Positions 16,278 to 25,964 of a stretch of DNA of 64,000 nucleotides are shown piece by piece (within the stretch, counting starts at the first letter, position 1; every line of letters starts with the position of its first letter). The position numbers and the translations under genes are program-made. Source of the DNA: a virus. The stretch spans positions 35,792 through 99,791 of the IMG/VR virus record IMGVR_UViG_3300042894_004766; one strand, written 5' to 3'. Under the pieces are notes generated by a model. It ran no database searches. It saw only the letters and a program-made list of their open reading frames with translations, and had not been told where the DNA came from.

Positions 16278-16733
16278 TTATCTTAATAATTTTCTACTTA
16301 GTGCAAAGTCATATAGAACAGGTAAGTTTAAATATTCTATAAAGTGTTTTCTCATATCTTCTAATGTTTTAGATCTTTTTATAATACTTATAACTAATAA
16401 TCCAAATTCTTCTTGAAAATCTAAGTAACAATCACACCAAGGTCTATTATAATTCTCTAGTGTTTTCCACTCTCTCTCACCACCTGTTAGCCAATATAAA
16501 CTTTTTTCTGGTGATATATTATCAATATTCATTTCTTTAATATCAGTTTTCCAAACTTCATCACTTGCATCGCAATTTCTTAGTAATAATGAAACTGCTT
16601 CCCCTAAATCTGTTGTCAACTCTTTACCTATTTCGAAGAACCATTCATTTCCTTCCCTGCTAATTATTATTGTATTGTTATCATAAATGATTTTAGTTCC
16701 AATTTCTTTCAGTAAAGTCTTTTTCTTTCTCAT
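16278..16733 (-). CDS. Hypothetical protein, 151 aa
   Basis: The product starts MRKKKTLLKEIGTKIIYDNN. A beta-rich N-terminal half has sequential Trp/Phe strands, and a helical C-terminal half follows. No signal peptide or catalytic motif is visible. It has its own terminator and lies 19 bases after the WxxG-repeat gene. Confidence 0.65.
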   Translation of the reverse strand: MRKKKTLLKEIGTKIIYDNNTIIISREGNEWFFEIGKELTTDLGEAVSLLLRNCDASDEVWKTDIKEMNIDNISPEKSLYWLTGGEREWKTLENYNRPWCDCYLDFQEEFGLLVISIIKRSKTLEDMRKHFIEYLNLPVLYDFALSRKLLR

Positions 16734-16752
16734 AGTTAGTAATTATTTTTAT

Positions 16753-17043
16753 CTAGATAGGTTTATTCAACCCACTCTTCCAAGTTCCTTTAAAAAATCC
16801 ATCTTCCCAAATGCCGTTTTCCCATGTTCCATGAAAAGCACCATTCTTGAATATCCCGTATTTCCAATCTCCATATTTAAAAATTCCTTCATGCCAAATT
16901 AAGGTTTCTTTCTTAATTTCTATAATAGCATTCTCTACTTCAGAATCAATTAGCCAATTGAATCCAAGTTCTTTTAATTTCTTTAAAATTTCTGATTTTG
17001 TTGTGATAGATTTATCACTATATTTAAGTTCTATAATTCCCAT
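16753..17043 (-). CDS. WxxGxF-repeat beta-solenoid-like protein
   Basis: After a 45-residue helical region, the chain has a series of Trp/Phe-Gly steps: IFKYGDWKYGIFKNGAFHG then TWENGIWEDGFFKGTWKSG. Repeats of about five residues with W/F-x-x-G suggest a short beta-solenoid or MORN-like stack. I chose ATG 17043; a GTG at 17085 would add 14 residues, but a TATATACTTG element sits between the two. No function is known; such repeats often mediate binding or structural mimicry. Confidence 0.65.
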   Translation of the reverse strand: MGIIELKYSDKSITTKSEILKKLKELGFNWLIDSEVENAIIEIKKETLIWHEGIFKYGDWKYGIFKNGAFHGTWENGIWEDGFFKGTWKSGLNKPI

Positions 17044-17157
17044 TCTAAAAATAATCTTTTTACAAGTATATATATTTTTTGACACCTGACATTCTTTTTC
17101 ACTTTATCTAATTTTTCCTCAAAAATGAAGATTTGGATTTGAAAAAAATAAAAAATA

Positions 17158-17189
17158 AAAAAAAACCAAGATTACTCTCGGTTTTTTAT
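17158..17189 (-). terminator. Terminator, imperfect stem
   Basis: An AACCGAG...CTTGGTT stem with one wobble pair and flanking A/T runs ends the tagged gene at 17186-17683. Confidence 0.65.
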
Positions 17190-17683
17190 AATATTTTTAT
17201 AAGAAAAGTTACTTCTTCAACTTCATCATTATCTGATAATTCTTCAAACTCTTCTATTGATAATTTTTCTTCTTTTATTCTAACTAACATTTTAACTTTA
17301 TCATAAGTTTTCTCAACTAATTGTGATGTTAAAAGAATATATTCTTTAACTTCTGATATTTTAAAACTTTCTTTTTCTGTTCTACTAATATTTACTCTAA
17401 ATATAGTCTTATACTTACCTGTTACCAATTCACCTTCTTTATTTACATACGTATCATTTTCACTAAATCCTACTTTGATATTAAATCTATCATCATCCGA
17501 TGAATAAATTACTTCATTCTTAATTAGTTTTGACAAGTCTGCTTTTGGAAATTCATCTGGTAAACTAGGTTTTAGCTCAAATAAAATATTGATTAGTTCG
17601 ATAACTTCGTGTGTATCTAAGTCTTCGGGTTTAGTATATTTTATTTTACCTGAGAAATTCTCATATGTTTTTAAGTTTTTCAT
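17186..17683 (-). CDS. Tagged hypothetical protein, 165 aa
   Basis: The N-terminus MKNLKTYENFSGKIKYTK is a clear tag copy. The body is charged alpha/beta, with a ligand-like beta segment (YKTIFRVNISRTEKESF) and an acidic C-terminus. No catalytic motif is recognised. The gene is monocistronic: a terminator flanks it on each side and a TATATATACT element lies a few bases before the ATG. Confidence 0.7.
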   Translation of the reverse strand: MKNLKTYENFSGKIKYTKPEDLDTHEVIELINILFELKPSLPDEFPKADLSKLIKNEVIYSSDDDRFNIKVGFSENDTYVNKEGELVTGKYKTIFRVNISRTEKESFKISEVKEYILLTSQLVEKTYDKVKMLVRIKEEKLSIEEFEELSDNDEVEEVTFLIKIL

Positions 17684-17700
17684 ATGAGTATATATAAAAA
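17684..17700 (-). promoter_or_regulatory. Candidate late-type promoter close to ATG
   Basis: The minus strand reads TTTTTATATATACTCAT directly before the ATG of the tagged gene. It resembles the motif before gp15-like and tape-measure genes, at the same very short distance. Confidence 0.4.
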
Positions 17701-17725
17701 AAACCAGGTTATTTACCTGGTTTTA
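17697..17725 (-). terminator. Terminator
   Basis: An AAACCAGGT/ACCTGGTTT stem with T/A runs follows the minus-strand gene ending at 17729. It overlaps the promoter candidate of the next gene. Confidence 0.75.
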
Positions 17726-17728
17726 ATA

Positions 17729-18283
17729 TTATTTTTTTGACTTCATCAATCTATCAACTTCTGCGTAATCTTTTCTATCTAACGCATCATCAATCAATGA
17801 TTGAAAGTCTTTTTTTCTTAATTTTGATAAGTCTTCTGTAATAAGAACATCGTTATTTTCACTTTGTTTATTTCTTAAAGACTCAATATATCTATCGAAA
17901 CTAGGCATTCTGATGTCATAACCTTTTTCTAGAAAATATAAGTAAGCATTTATTGATCTTTCATTTTTTGGTACTTTTGGTACTTTTACTGGCTTCATAT
18001 TTTTTAATCTATCATAGATTTTTTTAGTAACTGGTGAGAACTTACTAAAAACCATGAATTGTGGGTCATGTAATTTATTGGTATATTTACACATTAGTTG
18101 TTCTTCCATGCCAATAACTTCGCCTGTATCAGTTGCGATATACAATTTATTAGAACCTGTATTTTTATCACTTACTAATACTTCAAATCCCCAAGAATAG
18201 GTTTCTGCAATACTAAAAATTTGTCTTAAATCCATTGTCTTTAGATTTATACAAATTACCTTATCAATATTAAAATCTGCCAT
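17729..18283 (-). CDS. Hypothetical protein, 184 aa
   Basis: I start at MADFNIDKVICINLKTMDLR because the 16 codons upstream look like leader sequence. The first half is alpha/beta with several short strands. The second half is basic (MKPVKVPKVPKNERSINAYL) and ends in a helical tail with a DFQSLIDDALDRKDYAEVDR motif, common as a short helical hairpin. No function is recognised. Confidence 0.65.
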   Translation of the reverse strand: MADFNIDKVICINLKTMDLRQIFSIAETYSWGFEVLVSDKNTGSNKLYIATDTGEVIGMEEQLMCKYTNKLHDPQFMVFSKFSPVTKKIYDRLKNMKPVKVPKVPKNERSINAYLYFLEKGYDIRMPSFDRYIESLRNKQSENNDVLITEDLSKLRKKDFQSLIDDALDRKDYAEVDRLMKSKK

Positions 18284-18346
18284 AGTTATTTTTATTTTAA
18301 CAAAGATAAAGATAATATTTAAAATATCCAAAAATGATACTTATTA

Positions 18347-18360
18347 TTTTATATATATAC
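18347..18360 (+). promoter_or_regulatory. Candidate late-type promoter
   Basis: TTTTATATATATAC lies 20 bases before the ATG of the 908-residue tagged gene and matches the recurrent AT motif. Confidence 0.35.
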
Positions 18361-18379
18361 TAAAAATTTTTTATCAATA

Positions 18380-21106
18380 ATGAGATATTTAAACAAAAGA
18401 GAAGATTTCTTAAAGAAGAAACAACATATACAAGGAGTTCCATATGAAACATTATTAGAGGTGGCCTCAAATGCTGGTCCATTTGCAAATGATGTAGGTT
18501 GGAATGACTCTTTATTAGGTCGTTTAATAAATCATGTTATTAGAAAAGCAAGAATTGCTGCAAAGGTTCCAAGAATAAAAAGTTTAATTAGTCAATTAAA
18601 AGATGAGTTTGAACAAATTGTAGGACAAGCTAAAATTTATAGTTTATCCTCAGAGGATCAACAATTAGTAATTCAAATAGAACTAGATGTATTCTTTAAA
18701 GAATTAATATATGCGGTTGAAAATAATTTCAAAGTTGGTATTCTAAAAGGATTGACTGATGGTTGTATTAAAAGAGTTACTGATATGGCAGAGTTTGATA
18801 AAAAAGCAGTTCTTTTAGAAGAATTGAAGAAATTTAGAGAGTTTTTAGATCAATTTAAAGATGATCAGGGTTCAAATGATGACGAAGAGGATAAAGAGGA
18901 TGATAAAGATTCTACTGATAAATCTACTGATAAATCTACTGATACTGGTGCCGCTGGTACTGGATATGTTACGATGGTTAAAAATTTAAAAGCACTTGCT
19001 TTAATTTTGGCTAACTATACAAAGGTCAATACTAAAGTATCAACCTCTACAAAAACTGGTAAACCAATAAGTACATATATTACTGTTGCGGGAGATACTT
19101 TGGTTAAGATCCAAAATAACCCTAAAATAAACCCTAATAAATTAGATACGGTTACAATTAGAAGTAAAAATCCTGGCAAATTAGATAAGTATAAACAGGA
19201 TAATATTACTATGGCTGCAGGTATTACACTTGTTATGGAGGCAACTGTAGATACAATTGGAACAGGTGGGTCTGCAAACAGAGGAACTGTAGTTGCAGGT
19301 GAAGATCATTTAACTCAAGCATTCAATAAATTGAAAAAAGATATTGAAGTTTTAATTTCTACAAAAGAAAAGGGAATTGGTGTTGATTATAAATTTATCA
19401 ATGATATTGCTACAAATTCAAATAATACTAGTAATAAAGAACTTATAAAAAATCTTTATAATGAGATAAATAGATATTTGGTTGGTGATAAAAAAGCAAC
19501 AATACAAGAAAAGGATAAACTTTATACTGAGGGTATTGAAGTATTAAATGATAAGAATAAAATTGTAGTTGTTGCTGAGAAAATTGCAAGATTTTCTAAA
19601 AGAGCTCTTCAATTTGAGAAAGAGAATTTATATGGTGGTTTAGGTGATCTAAAAGTTCCATTACAAACGTTTGTAACAACATTGAGAGAAATAAATAAAT
19701 TACCTATAGTTACTGCTAAAAAAGAGTCTTTATTTGATTACTATTCATTCTTAGAAGCTAAAAATATTTTAGATAATCAAGGTGGTGGACAAGCAGCACC
19801 AAGTGGTGATGATAATAAACCTACAACTACTGGAACTGCATCACAGACACAAGGAAAGGATGATAATAAAGATAACGTTGATGACGTTTCTGCAAAAATA
19901 TTAGAGTTTTTTAATAAGACTTGTATTGAAGTAAGAGCTTATACTGTTTCTGATGAAGAAAGAAAGTCTATACAAACTAAAATAGATCAAGTAAAAACAG
20001 AAGATGGTAAAAAAATAGAGATGACAATAGATCCAATTATTGCAATTATGAATTTATTCATTAAAGCGTATAAGATTTATACTGTTAAAACTATTACTAA
20101 GAGAACAGAGGCCGTTGATACAAATACATTATCTGAATATACATCATTTGGTCAATCAGGTGAAGATGGTGGTAAAACAGGTCCTTATAGAAATAACAAA
20201 TTATTTGATATGTGGGAAGAAGCGGTAAATAATATAAGAAAAGACCGTAAGTACCAAGCAATCTTTACTGATAATGCAAATTTAAGATTACCGAAAGTAA
20301 CAGATCCAGATCCTGCTAACCCAGAAGATTGGACTATTAAGCCTAAAGCAGGTGCGTCATTTAGAAAATTTATCAATGATGTTTTAGATGGTGATACATT
20401 ATATAAAAACGCTTCTACAACAGGTGCGGTTGCTACATTTATTGAGAAATATTTTGGTGATGGTACTGTTAGTGAAGGTAAAGCTGGAACTGATATTGAT
20501 TCTGCGGCGTTAGTAGAATGTGGTGAAAATGCTACAGCTATTGCAGCAAATTCAGTTAAATTAGAATTAAAAAAACAAAGTACCATTACACCGGATAAAA
20601 ATATATTCTTTACGATAGAGGGTATGAGACCTAAAGATGCTTCAAAACCTGATGTTTTTGATGAATCAGTACAAAGAACATTCTTTATAGATCAAATTAC
20701 TGCTAGCGAAGTTTGGCTTATTGGTACAACATATTTGAAAAGATTTAATCCTTATTTAGATTCTTTGGAACCAAAACATGAAATTAGTCAAGGTGATTTT
20801 TCAAAAAACTTAACTAATGATACAAGAGGTGAACTTTATTACACTAAAATAACTGTTGAAGATTTTAAGAAATTAAAATCTAATCAGAAGTTAAGTATGA
20901 CTACACAAGATACAAAGGGCGCTTTATCTGAAGTGAATAATATACAGATAACAAATGTTTATACACTTAATAAAGTAGATGATGGTGAACTATATAAACT
21001 ATCTGATGAACAAAGAACTAAGTTTAATGGAATTCTTAATAAAGCAGGAATAAAAAGTGATATAAAGGCAGCCATTGTAACGGGTGCTAAAATAAACACA
21101 ATATAA
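18380..21106 (+). CDS. Large tagged internal-protein candidate, 908 aa
   Basis: The start MRYLNKREDFLKKKQHIQG is a divergent tag. Residues 25-75 contain a conserved-looking helical segment (LLEVASNAGPFANDVGWNDS). Two acidic or Gln/Thr-rich linkers (DDEEDKEDDKDSTDKSTDKS near 170, and SQTQGKDDNKDNVDD near 490) split the chain into at least three globular regions. No catalytic motif is seen. Its stop overlaps the start of a second tagged gene by one base, and the tail sheath follows, so it is expressed with virion proteins. I infer a multidomain capsid-internal or ejected protein. Confidence 0.75.
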   Translation: MRYLNKREDFLKKKQHIQGVPYETLLEVASNAGPFANDVGWNDSLLGRLINHVIRKARIAAKVPRIKSLISQLKDEFEQIVGQAKIYSLSSEDQQLVIQIELDVFFKELIYAVENNFKVGILKGLTDGCIKRVTDMAEFDKKAVLLEELKKFREFLDQFKDDQGSNDDEEDKEDDKDSTDKSTDKSTDTGAAGTGYVTMVKNLKALALILANYTKVNTKVSTSTKTGKPISTYITVAGDTLVKIQNNPKINPNKLDTVTIRSKNPGKLDKYKQDNITMAAGITLVMEATVDTIGTGGSANRGTVVAGEDHLTQAFNKLKKDIEVLISTKEKGIGVDYKFINDIATNSNNTSNKELIKNLYNEINRYLVGDKKATIQEKDKLYTEGIEVLNDKNKIVVVAEKIARFSKRALQFEKENLYGGLGDLKVPLQTFVTTLREINKLPIVTAKKESLFDYYSFLEAKNILDNQGGGQAAPSGDDNKPTTTGTASQTQGKDDNKDNVDDVSAKILEFFNKTCIEVRAYTVSDEERKSIQTKIDQVKTEDGKKIEMTIDPIIAIMNLFIKAYKIYTVKTITKRTEAVDTNTLSEYTSFGQSGEDGGKTGPYRNNKLFDMWEEAVNNIRKDRKYQAIFTDNANLRLPKVTDPDPANPEDWTIKPKAGASFRKFINDVLDGDTLYKNASTTGAVATFIEKYFGDGTVSEGKAGTDIDSAALVECGENATAIAANSVKLELKKQSTITPDKNIFFTIEGMRPKDASKPDVFDESVQRTFFIDQITASEVWLIGTTYLKRFNPYLDSLEPKHEISQGDFSKNLTNDTRGELYYTKITVEDFKKLKSNQKLSMTTQDTKGALSEVNNIQITNVYTLNKVDDGELYKLSDEQRTKFNGILNKAGIKSDIKAAIVTGAKINTI

Positions 21107-21687
21107 TGAAACATTTAAAAAAATATGTTATGTTTTTAGAAGAAGCCGAATTTGATGTTCAGGCTACAGATACTCCTGATGTTAAGATAGCAAAGGATGG
21201 TATGAATACTATGAAACTTAATTTAGATGAGTATAAGACAAAGAAATCTTTAATTGATAAGTTATACTTAGAAGTAAAAGATCCTACTCAAATTGAGACT
21301 AAATTAAAGGAAATACTAGGTGGTACTGATATACAGAATGGTAAAGATAGAAATCCTTTTTTGGTAGAATATGCACATTTGGCAAAGTTAAAAGCAGATG
21401 TAGAATCAATGAAACAACAAAATGTATATGATAAAGCATTCATTGATGATTTTAATCAAGAGTTAAAAGATTTAGATGCTAATAAGAGTAATGATCCCGC
21501 ACAAAAATTAGTCATTGCTAAAAAAATCGCGGATGTAAATAAAAGAATTACGGATAGAACTCCGAAATTGACACAGGTTCAAAATGATTTTAATAAAAGT
21601 TTTGCAGAACATACTACTAAAATCAACAAGATGGGTTCAGATATGACCGAATATATCAAAAAAATATCTAATGTTAATCAAAAATAG
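21106..21687 (+). CDS. Tagged coiled-coil protein, 193 aa
   Basis: It starts MKHLKKYVMFLEEAEFDV, where the last A of the previous stop is the first base of this ATG. The body is highly helical and charged (long Lys/Asp/Glu heptads), consistent with a coiled-coil internal or core protein like the T4 internal proteins. FLEEAE includes an LxE site like those cut by T4 prohead protease. Function is inferred from tag and composition only. Confidence 0.7.
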   Translation: MKHLKKYVMFLEEAEFDVQATDTPDVKIAKDGMNTMKLNLDEYKTKKSLIDKLYLEVKDPTQIETKLKEILGGTDIQNGKDRNPFLVEYAHLAKLKADVESMKQQNVYDKAFIDDFNQELKDLDANKSNDPAQKLVIAKKIADVNKRITDRTPKLTQVQNDFNKSFAEHTTKINKMGSDMTEYIKKISNVNQK

Positions 21688-21707
21688 AGAAAATATGATT
21701 TTTTTCT

Positions 21708-21720
21708 TTTAATATATACA
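21708..21720 (+). promoter_or_regulatory. Candidate late promoter for tail sheath
   Basis: TTTAATATATACA lies about 28 bases before the sheath ATG, a typical distance for a leader with its own ribosome-binding region. The gene is surely late, which supports the motif. Confidence 0.5.
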
Positions 21721-21747
21721 TTAAACTAAAAAATTAAAATAAAAAAT

Positions 21748-24700
21748 ATGGCAATTCAAATTGGAAAATACAAAAGACCTGGTATCTTCATCGAAGAAAT
21801 TGACAAGTCTGTATTCAGTACAGCTACTGTAGAAGGAATAACTAACCTTGTAATGGGAGTTTCTAAAAAAGGACCTGTTAACACACCGATTAGACTAACA
21901 ACTGTAAATGACTTAGAAACAGTTTTTGGTCAGTTGGATAGAAACTTGGAAAGAAAAGGTTCATTTTTTCACAGAACTGTTTCTAAAATGTTAGAAACAA
22001 GTCCTGTTTTCGCAATGAACTTATTGATAACTGATGATACATTAGATATTATTGAATATAAATCTTTGTCTTCTTCTGCGTTAAAAACTAATGATATTAA
22101 GAGAGAAGGACCTTATAGAAGATTCTTTGATACAACTGGTTTCTGGAAGAAAGATACTGAATCATTTATCAATCTAACAAAAAATAATAGTGGATACTCT
22201 GATAGAGCATTTAGCTTTACTAACTTATCTGATAGATATATTACAGTTTTTGTAGTAAAAACTGCTGTATCTGGATTTGATAGAACTTTATTAGAGTGGT
22301 ATGGTTCTATTGAAAAAATGCCTGCTTATGTAAGCACAGTAGATTACGCATCTGACTATATGGTTGATGTTGTAGTTGTAGGTGGTGATTGGTCTAACTA
22401 CAGAGAGTTAGCAGTTGATAACAGATGGGGTCAATATTTTAATGCAGATGGTTTAATTAAAGGTCAATTAAGAAATTTTGCTAATGATAGAAATATGACT
22501 TTATTAGCTTATTATGAAGGTTTGTCATTGATTCCATATTTTAGAGATTTAGATGGTAAAAATATATTTATCGAAACAACAATAAATAGAGATACTGATT
22601 CAACAGGTTTATACTGTGCATTTAATGCAGATTTAGTAGAACAAGACTTCTATACTGGTTTAGTTGACCTTATAGGTGGTACTTTAGTTGGTTCTGAGAA
22701 AAAAACTATTGATTTCTTATCTTACAAAGAAACTATTGTAGAGTCAGTAGAATTTTCACAAGTTCCATTGGATTTACCTGGGAATGTTGTTGCTTTATTT
22801 GGTACTTATTCATATAGTGAAGGTCAATTGGGTCACGCTTATGGTGATCCTGCTCTATCTGGTGTAGTTACTTCAGGTAGATATAGAAGTGCTTGGTTTA
22901 CAGAAGGTGCTGTATTACACGTTAGCGTTTTAGAAGGTGGTCAACCTGGTTCTGGATATACTTATGCTGGCTCTGGTACATCATCAACAATAAATGTTAA
23001 ATATTTTGCGGATAATTCACAATATGAACCATTTTGTGTTATAGGTGGACAATATGTTCCAGTTGTAGGTGGTACTGTATCAACTACATTGAGATCATCA
23101 AACTATCCTTATAGTAATGCAACTGCAAGTTATACAACTGCATTTACTCTTAACTCAAGTGGAGTTATTTCAAGTGTTAGTAGTTATTCTGCTGGTAATC
23201 CTCCATCAGTTGGAGCAAGTGATATAGTTCTAGGTTTCTTAACAGTTGATGTTTATCAACAAGAATTTATTGAATCATCAATAAATTTTGAAGCGGTTAC
23301 ATTAAGTACATCGGGTGGTATATTTGATTATGTTACTCCTGGTTATGTTGAGGGTATTTATGTTACTGACGGTGTTTATAATGACTTTGGATATGGTACA
23401 AGTTCACAACATGACTATTATGTTTATGATTTAAGTAATACTCCTGGTTATGCACAAGGTGATGTTCAAGTGGTTTTCTGGGGAACAAATGCTGCGGCAA
23501 CCTCTAAAAACTATAACCAATATAGAAAAATAAAAATGTTTAATACAATTTTATCTTTCATCAATAGTTCTTATAAAGATAGAGCTACTATGATTATTAG
23601 TGAAGATGTAGAAGGTAATAGAACTAAGAAAAGTTTAGCGGGTATGACTGTAACAAATATCGTTACATCAACATCTCAAAACAAATCTTTTGTACTTAAA
23701 ACTGGATTATCTGATGTATCTTACCTAGTTGCAGGTAGATTGATTTTCTATAAAGAAGACAATGAGTTTATACTTGGTACTGATGGTTTACGTACTCATG
23801 ATATTGCTGCTACACCAGCACAAGGTATTGTTGCTAAATATTCTACATTCTATGAGAGATATTTTAATGGTTTAATCAATACTCGTGACTACTTCTATGA
23901 TAATAGACTACTTTGTGGTTCTGATGGAATTGTTAATGATCTTATTGATAATGATGGTAATGTTTTAAAAGTAAATGTTACTTTTGTAAATGGTGAAGCT
24001 TCTCCAAGTCCAACAAATATTGCCCCAACATCCGGAGTTACTGGAGATTATGCTGGATATAATTATATTGTTTTCGAAGTAGATGGAATTACCGGTGCTC
24101 AAGCAGAAGATACTTTAGAATTAGGTTTATTGGAAGAAATTTCATTCCCTCAGTCTGAGAGTAATACTGGTGTATTTACAATAACTCAAAACACTGTTAA
24201 TCCACAATATAGTGCAGTTCAATTAGCAACTGCATTAGGATTTACTGCAAGTAATAATTTCATTGCTTATCCTGTATCTGAGAATGTTACATTTGAACAA
24301 GTATTGGATGTTACTATGGTTTATAATAATTTAGATAAACATTATTTAAAAATGCTTCTTAATTTAGATGGTACTTTAGAAGTAGACTTTACAGAAAAAT
24401 CTTTAGAATCAATAGAAAATATTGATATACGAACTAACTTTACGTTTAATGTACAGTCAGAATTAAGTAACTTAAAACAAACTATTGAAATTGAAACTCC
24501 ATCTGGATATGTTGAAGTTCCTAATAAAATTTTAGTAAATGGTTCAAGATATACTGAATTAAAAGTTGGTGATTTCTTATTGGCAGATAATGATAATGTT
24601 GAATTAGCAGTTGGTCAATCACCAAGAAATCTTACAAGAGTTTTAAGTAAAAGACAATATGCTGGTAATACTAGTTTATCTGAAATTACTTGTGATGCAA

Positions 24701-25836
24701 AAATATTAAGAACACCATATACTAATGATGTTGGTGGTCAAGATTATCAAACAACAAGATATTCAAGTGTTGATCAATATACAACAACTTATAAAGGTAT
24801 TTCAATGAAAGGATTTAGAATGAGACAAGCTTCTTTACCAGATGGTACAGAAAACAGACAAAATCAAGTTTTAAACTTAGTCGCTAAAGGAACTCCATTA
24901 TTCAAAGCTTTAATCAATAAAGAAGCATTTGACTTTAGATATTTAATAGATTCATTTGGATTAGGTTTAACTGAAAGATCAAAACAACAATTAGTAGATA
25001 TTTGTGGTGAAAGATTAAATGTATTTGGTTTCATAAATATGCCATCATTAAAATCATTCAAAAACTCTTCATCTCCTAGTTTCGTAAACAATGAAGGTAC
25101 TTTACAAGTTGAGTATATTGCTAAAGGTGGTGACCCAGAAAGTAATCCTGCATTCCTTTACTCATTCGGTGATGGAAATGGTGTTTCTACAGTTGGTTAT
25201 TTCACACCTTACGTAACGGTAAATGATAATGGTAGACCATTAGATTTCCCGCCTGCGTCTTATGTGGCAACTACTTTTATGAGAAAACACATTTCTAACG
25301 TAAGTTCAGTTACTCCTTGGACAATTGCAGCTGGTGTTACAAATGGTAGAATTACTAATATTGCTGGTGTTGAACACGAATTTGATCCGACAGATATTGA
25401 ATTCTTAAATCAAGCACAAATGAATCCAATTGTATTCAAAAGAAATAGAGGATTTGTTATTGAGACAGAAAACACTGCTTTAACACTTTATAAATCAGCA
25501 TTATCTTTAATCCACGTGAGAGAAGTTCTAGTTGAGTTAGAAAGAGAGCTTTCTGCAATGTTACTTGATTACCAATGGAAATTCAACACTCCTGATGTTA
25601 GAGCTGAAATTAAATTAAGAGCTGATGTTATTTGTGAAACTTATGTAAACAGAAATGGTTTATTTAACTACTTCAACAAAATGGATGATGAGAATAATAC
25701 ATCTGATATTATTGATAGTCAAATTGGAGTTCTTGATACTTATGTAGAGCCAATTAAAGGTATGGGTATCATTGTAAATAATGTTACAATTTTAAGAACT
25801 GGTGCTATTGCTGCTGGAGGATTCCAAAACGCATAA
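21748..25836 (+). CDS. gp18: Contractile tail sheath protein (T4 gp18-like), with large insertion
   Basis: The sheath surrounds the tube and contracts to drive injection. The N-terminus (KYKRPGIFIEEIDKSVFST) and the C-terminal domain (YQWKFNTPDVRAEIKLRADV, then the GMGIIVNNVTILRTG strand) are typical of T4-like sheaths. The YLIDSFGLGLTERSKQQLVD helix also fits the family fold. At 1362 residues it is about twice T4 gp18 (659). The excess is in the middle, where residues about 365-590 are Gly/Ser/Tyr/Thr-rich beta sequence likely to be surface domains. A terminator follows. Confidence 0.93.
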   Translation: MAIQIGKYKRPGIFIEEIDKSVFSTATVEGITNLVMGVSKKGPVNTPIRLTTVNDLETVFGQLDRNLERKGSFFHRTVSKMLETSPVFAMNLLITDDTLDIIEYKSLSSSALKTNDIKREGPYRRFFDTTGFWKKDTESFINLTKNNSGYSDRAFSFTNLSDRYITVFVVKTAVSGFDRTLLEWYGSIEKMPAYVSTVDYASDYMVDVVVVGGDWSNYRELAVDNRWGQYFNADGLIKGQLRNFANDRNMTLLAYYEGLSLIPYFRDLDGKNIFIETTINRDTDSTGLYCAFNADLVEQDFYTGLVDLIGGTLVGSEKKTIDFLSYKETIVESVEFSQVPLDLPGNVVALFGTYSYSEGQLGHAYGDPALSGVVTSGRYRSAWFTEGAVLHVSVLEGGQPGSGYTYAGSGTSSTINVKYFADNSQYEPFCVIGGQYVPVVGGTVSTTLRSSNYPYSNATASYTTAFTLNSSGVISSVSSYSAGNPPSVGASDIVLGFLTVDVYQQEFIESSINFEAVTLSTSGGIFDYVTPGYVEGIYVTDGVYNDFGYGTSSQHDYYVYDLSNTPGYAQGDVQVVFWGTNAAATSKNYNQYRKIKMFNTILSFINSSYKDRATMIISEDVEGNRTKKSLAGMTVTNIVTSTSQNKSFVLKTGLSDVSYLVAGRLIFYKEDNEFILGTDGLRTHDIAATPAQGIVAKYSTFYERYFNGLINTRDYFYDNRLLCGSDGIVNDLIDNDGNVLKVNVTFVNGEASPSPTNIAPTSGVTGDYAGYNYIVFEVDGITGAQAEDTLELGLLEEISFPQSESNTGVFTITQNTVNPQYSAVQLATALGFTASNNFIAYPVSENVTFEQVLDVTMVYNNLDKHYLKMLLNLDGTLEVDFTEKSLESIENIDIRTNFTFNVQSELSNLKQTIEIETPSGYVEVPNKILVNGSRYTELKVGDFLLADNDNVELAVGQSPRNLTRVLSKRQYAGNTSLSEITCDAKILRTPYTNDVGGQDYQTTRYSSVDQYTTTYKGISMKGFRMRQASLPDGTENRQNQVLNLVAKGTPLFKALINKEAFDFRYLIDSFGLGLTERSKQQLVDICGERLNVFGFINMPSLKSFKNSSSPSFVNNEGTLQVEYIAKGGDPESNPAFLYSFGDGNGVSTVGYFTPYVTVNDNGRPLDFPPASYVATTFMRKHISNVSSVTPWTIAAGVTNGRITNIAGVEHEFDPTDIEFLNQAQMNPIVFKRNRGFVIETENTALTLYKSALSLIHVREVLVELERELSAMLLDYQWKFNTPDVRAEIKLRADVICETYVNRNGLFNYFNKMDDENNTSDIIDSQIGVLDTYVEPIKGMGIIVNNVTILRTGAIAAGGFQNA

Positions 25837-25852
25837 TCACTTAAATAAATAT

Positions 25853-25886
25853 TAAAACCCTTAGAGAAATCTAAGGGTTTTTTATT
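25853..25886 (+). terminator. Terminator after tail sheath
   Basis: An AACCCTTAGA/TCTAAGGGTT stem with a following T run lies 17 bases after the stop. Confidence 0.85.
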
Positions 25887-25964
25887 TTAAACCAATTAGT
25901 TATTATTTAATATAATAGAGACATTGATTGTATCAATATATAAATAAAAAATAATAATTAAATT

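Noticed and set aside
24864-25091. Minus-strand frame in the tail sheath gene, and similar short antisense frames elsewhere.
   Set aside because: They lie wholly within strongly supported genes and have no independent motif or start signal.
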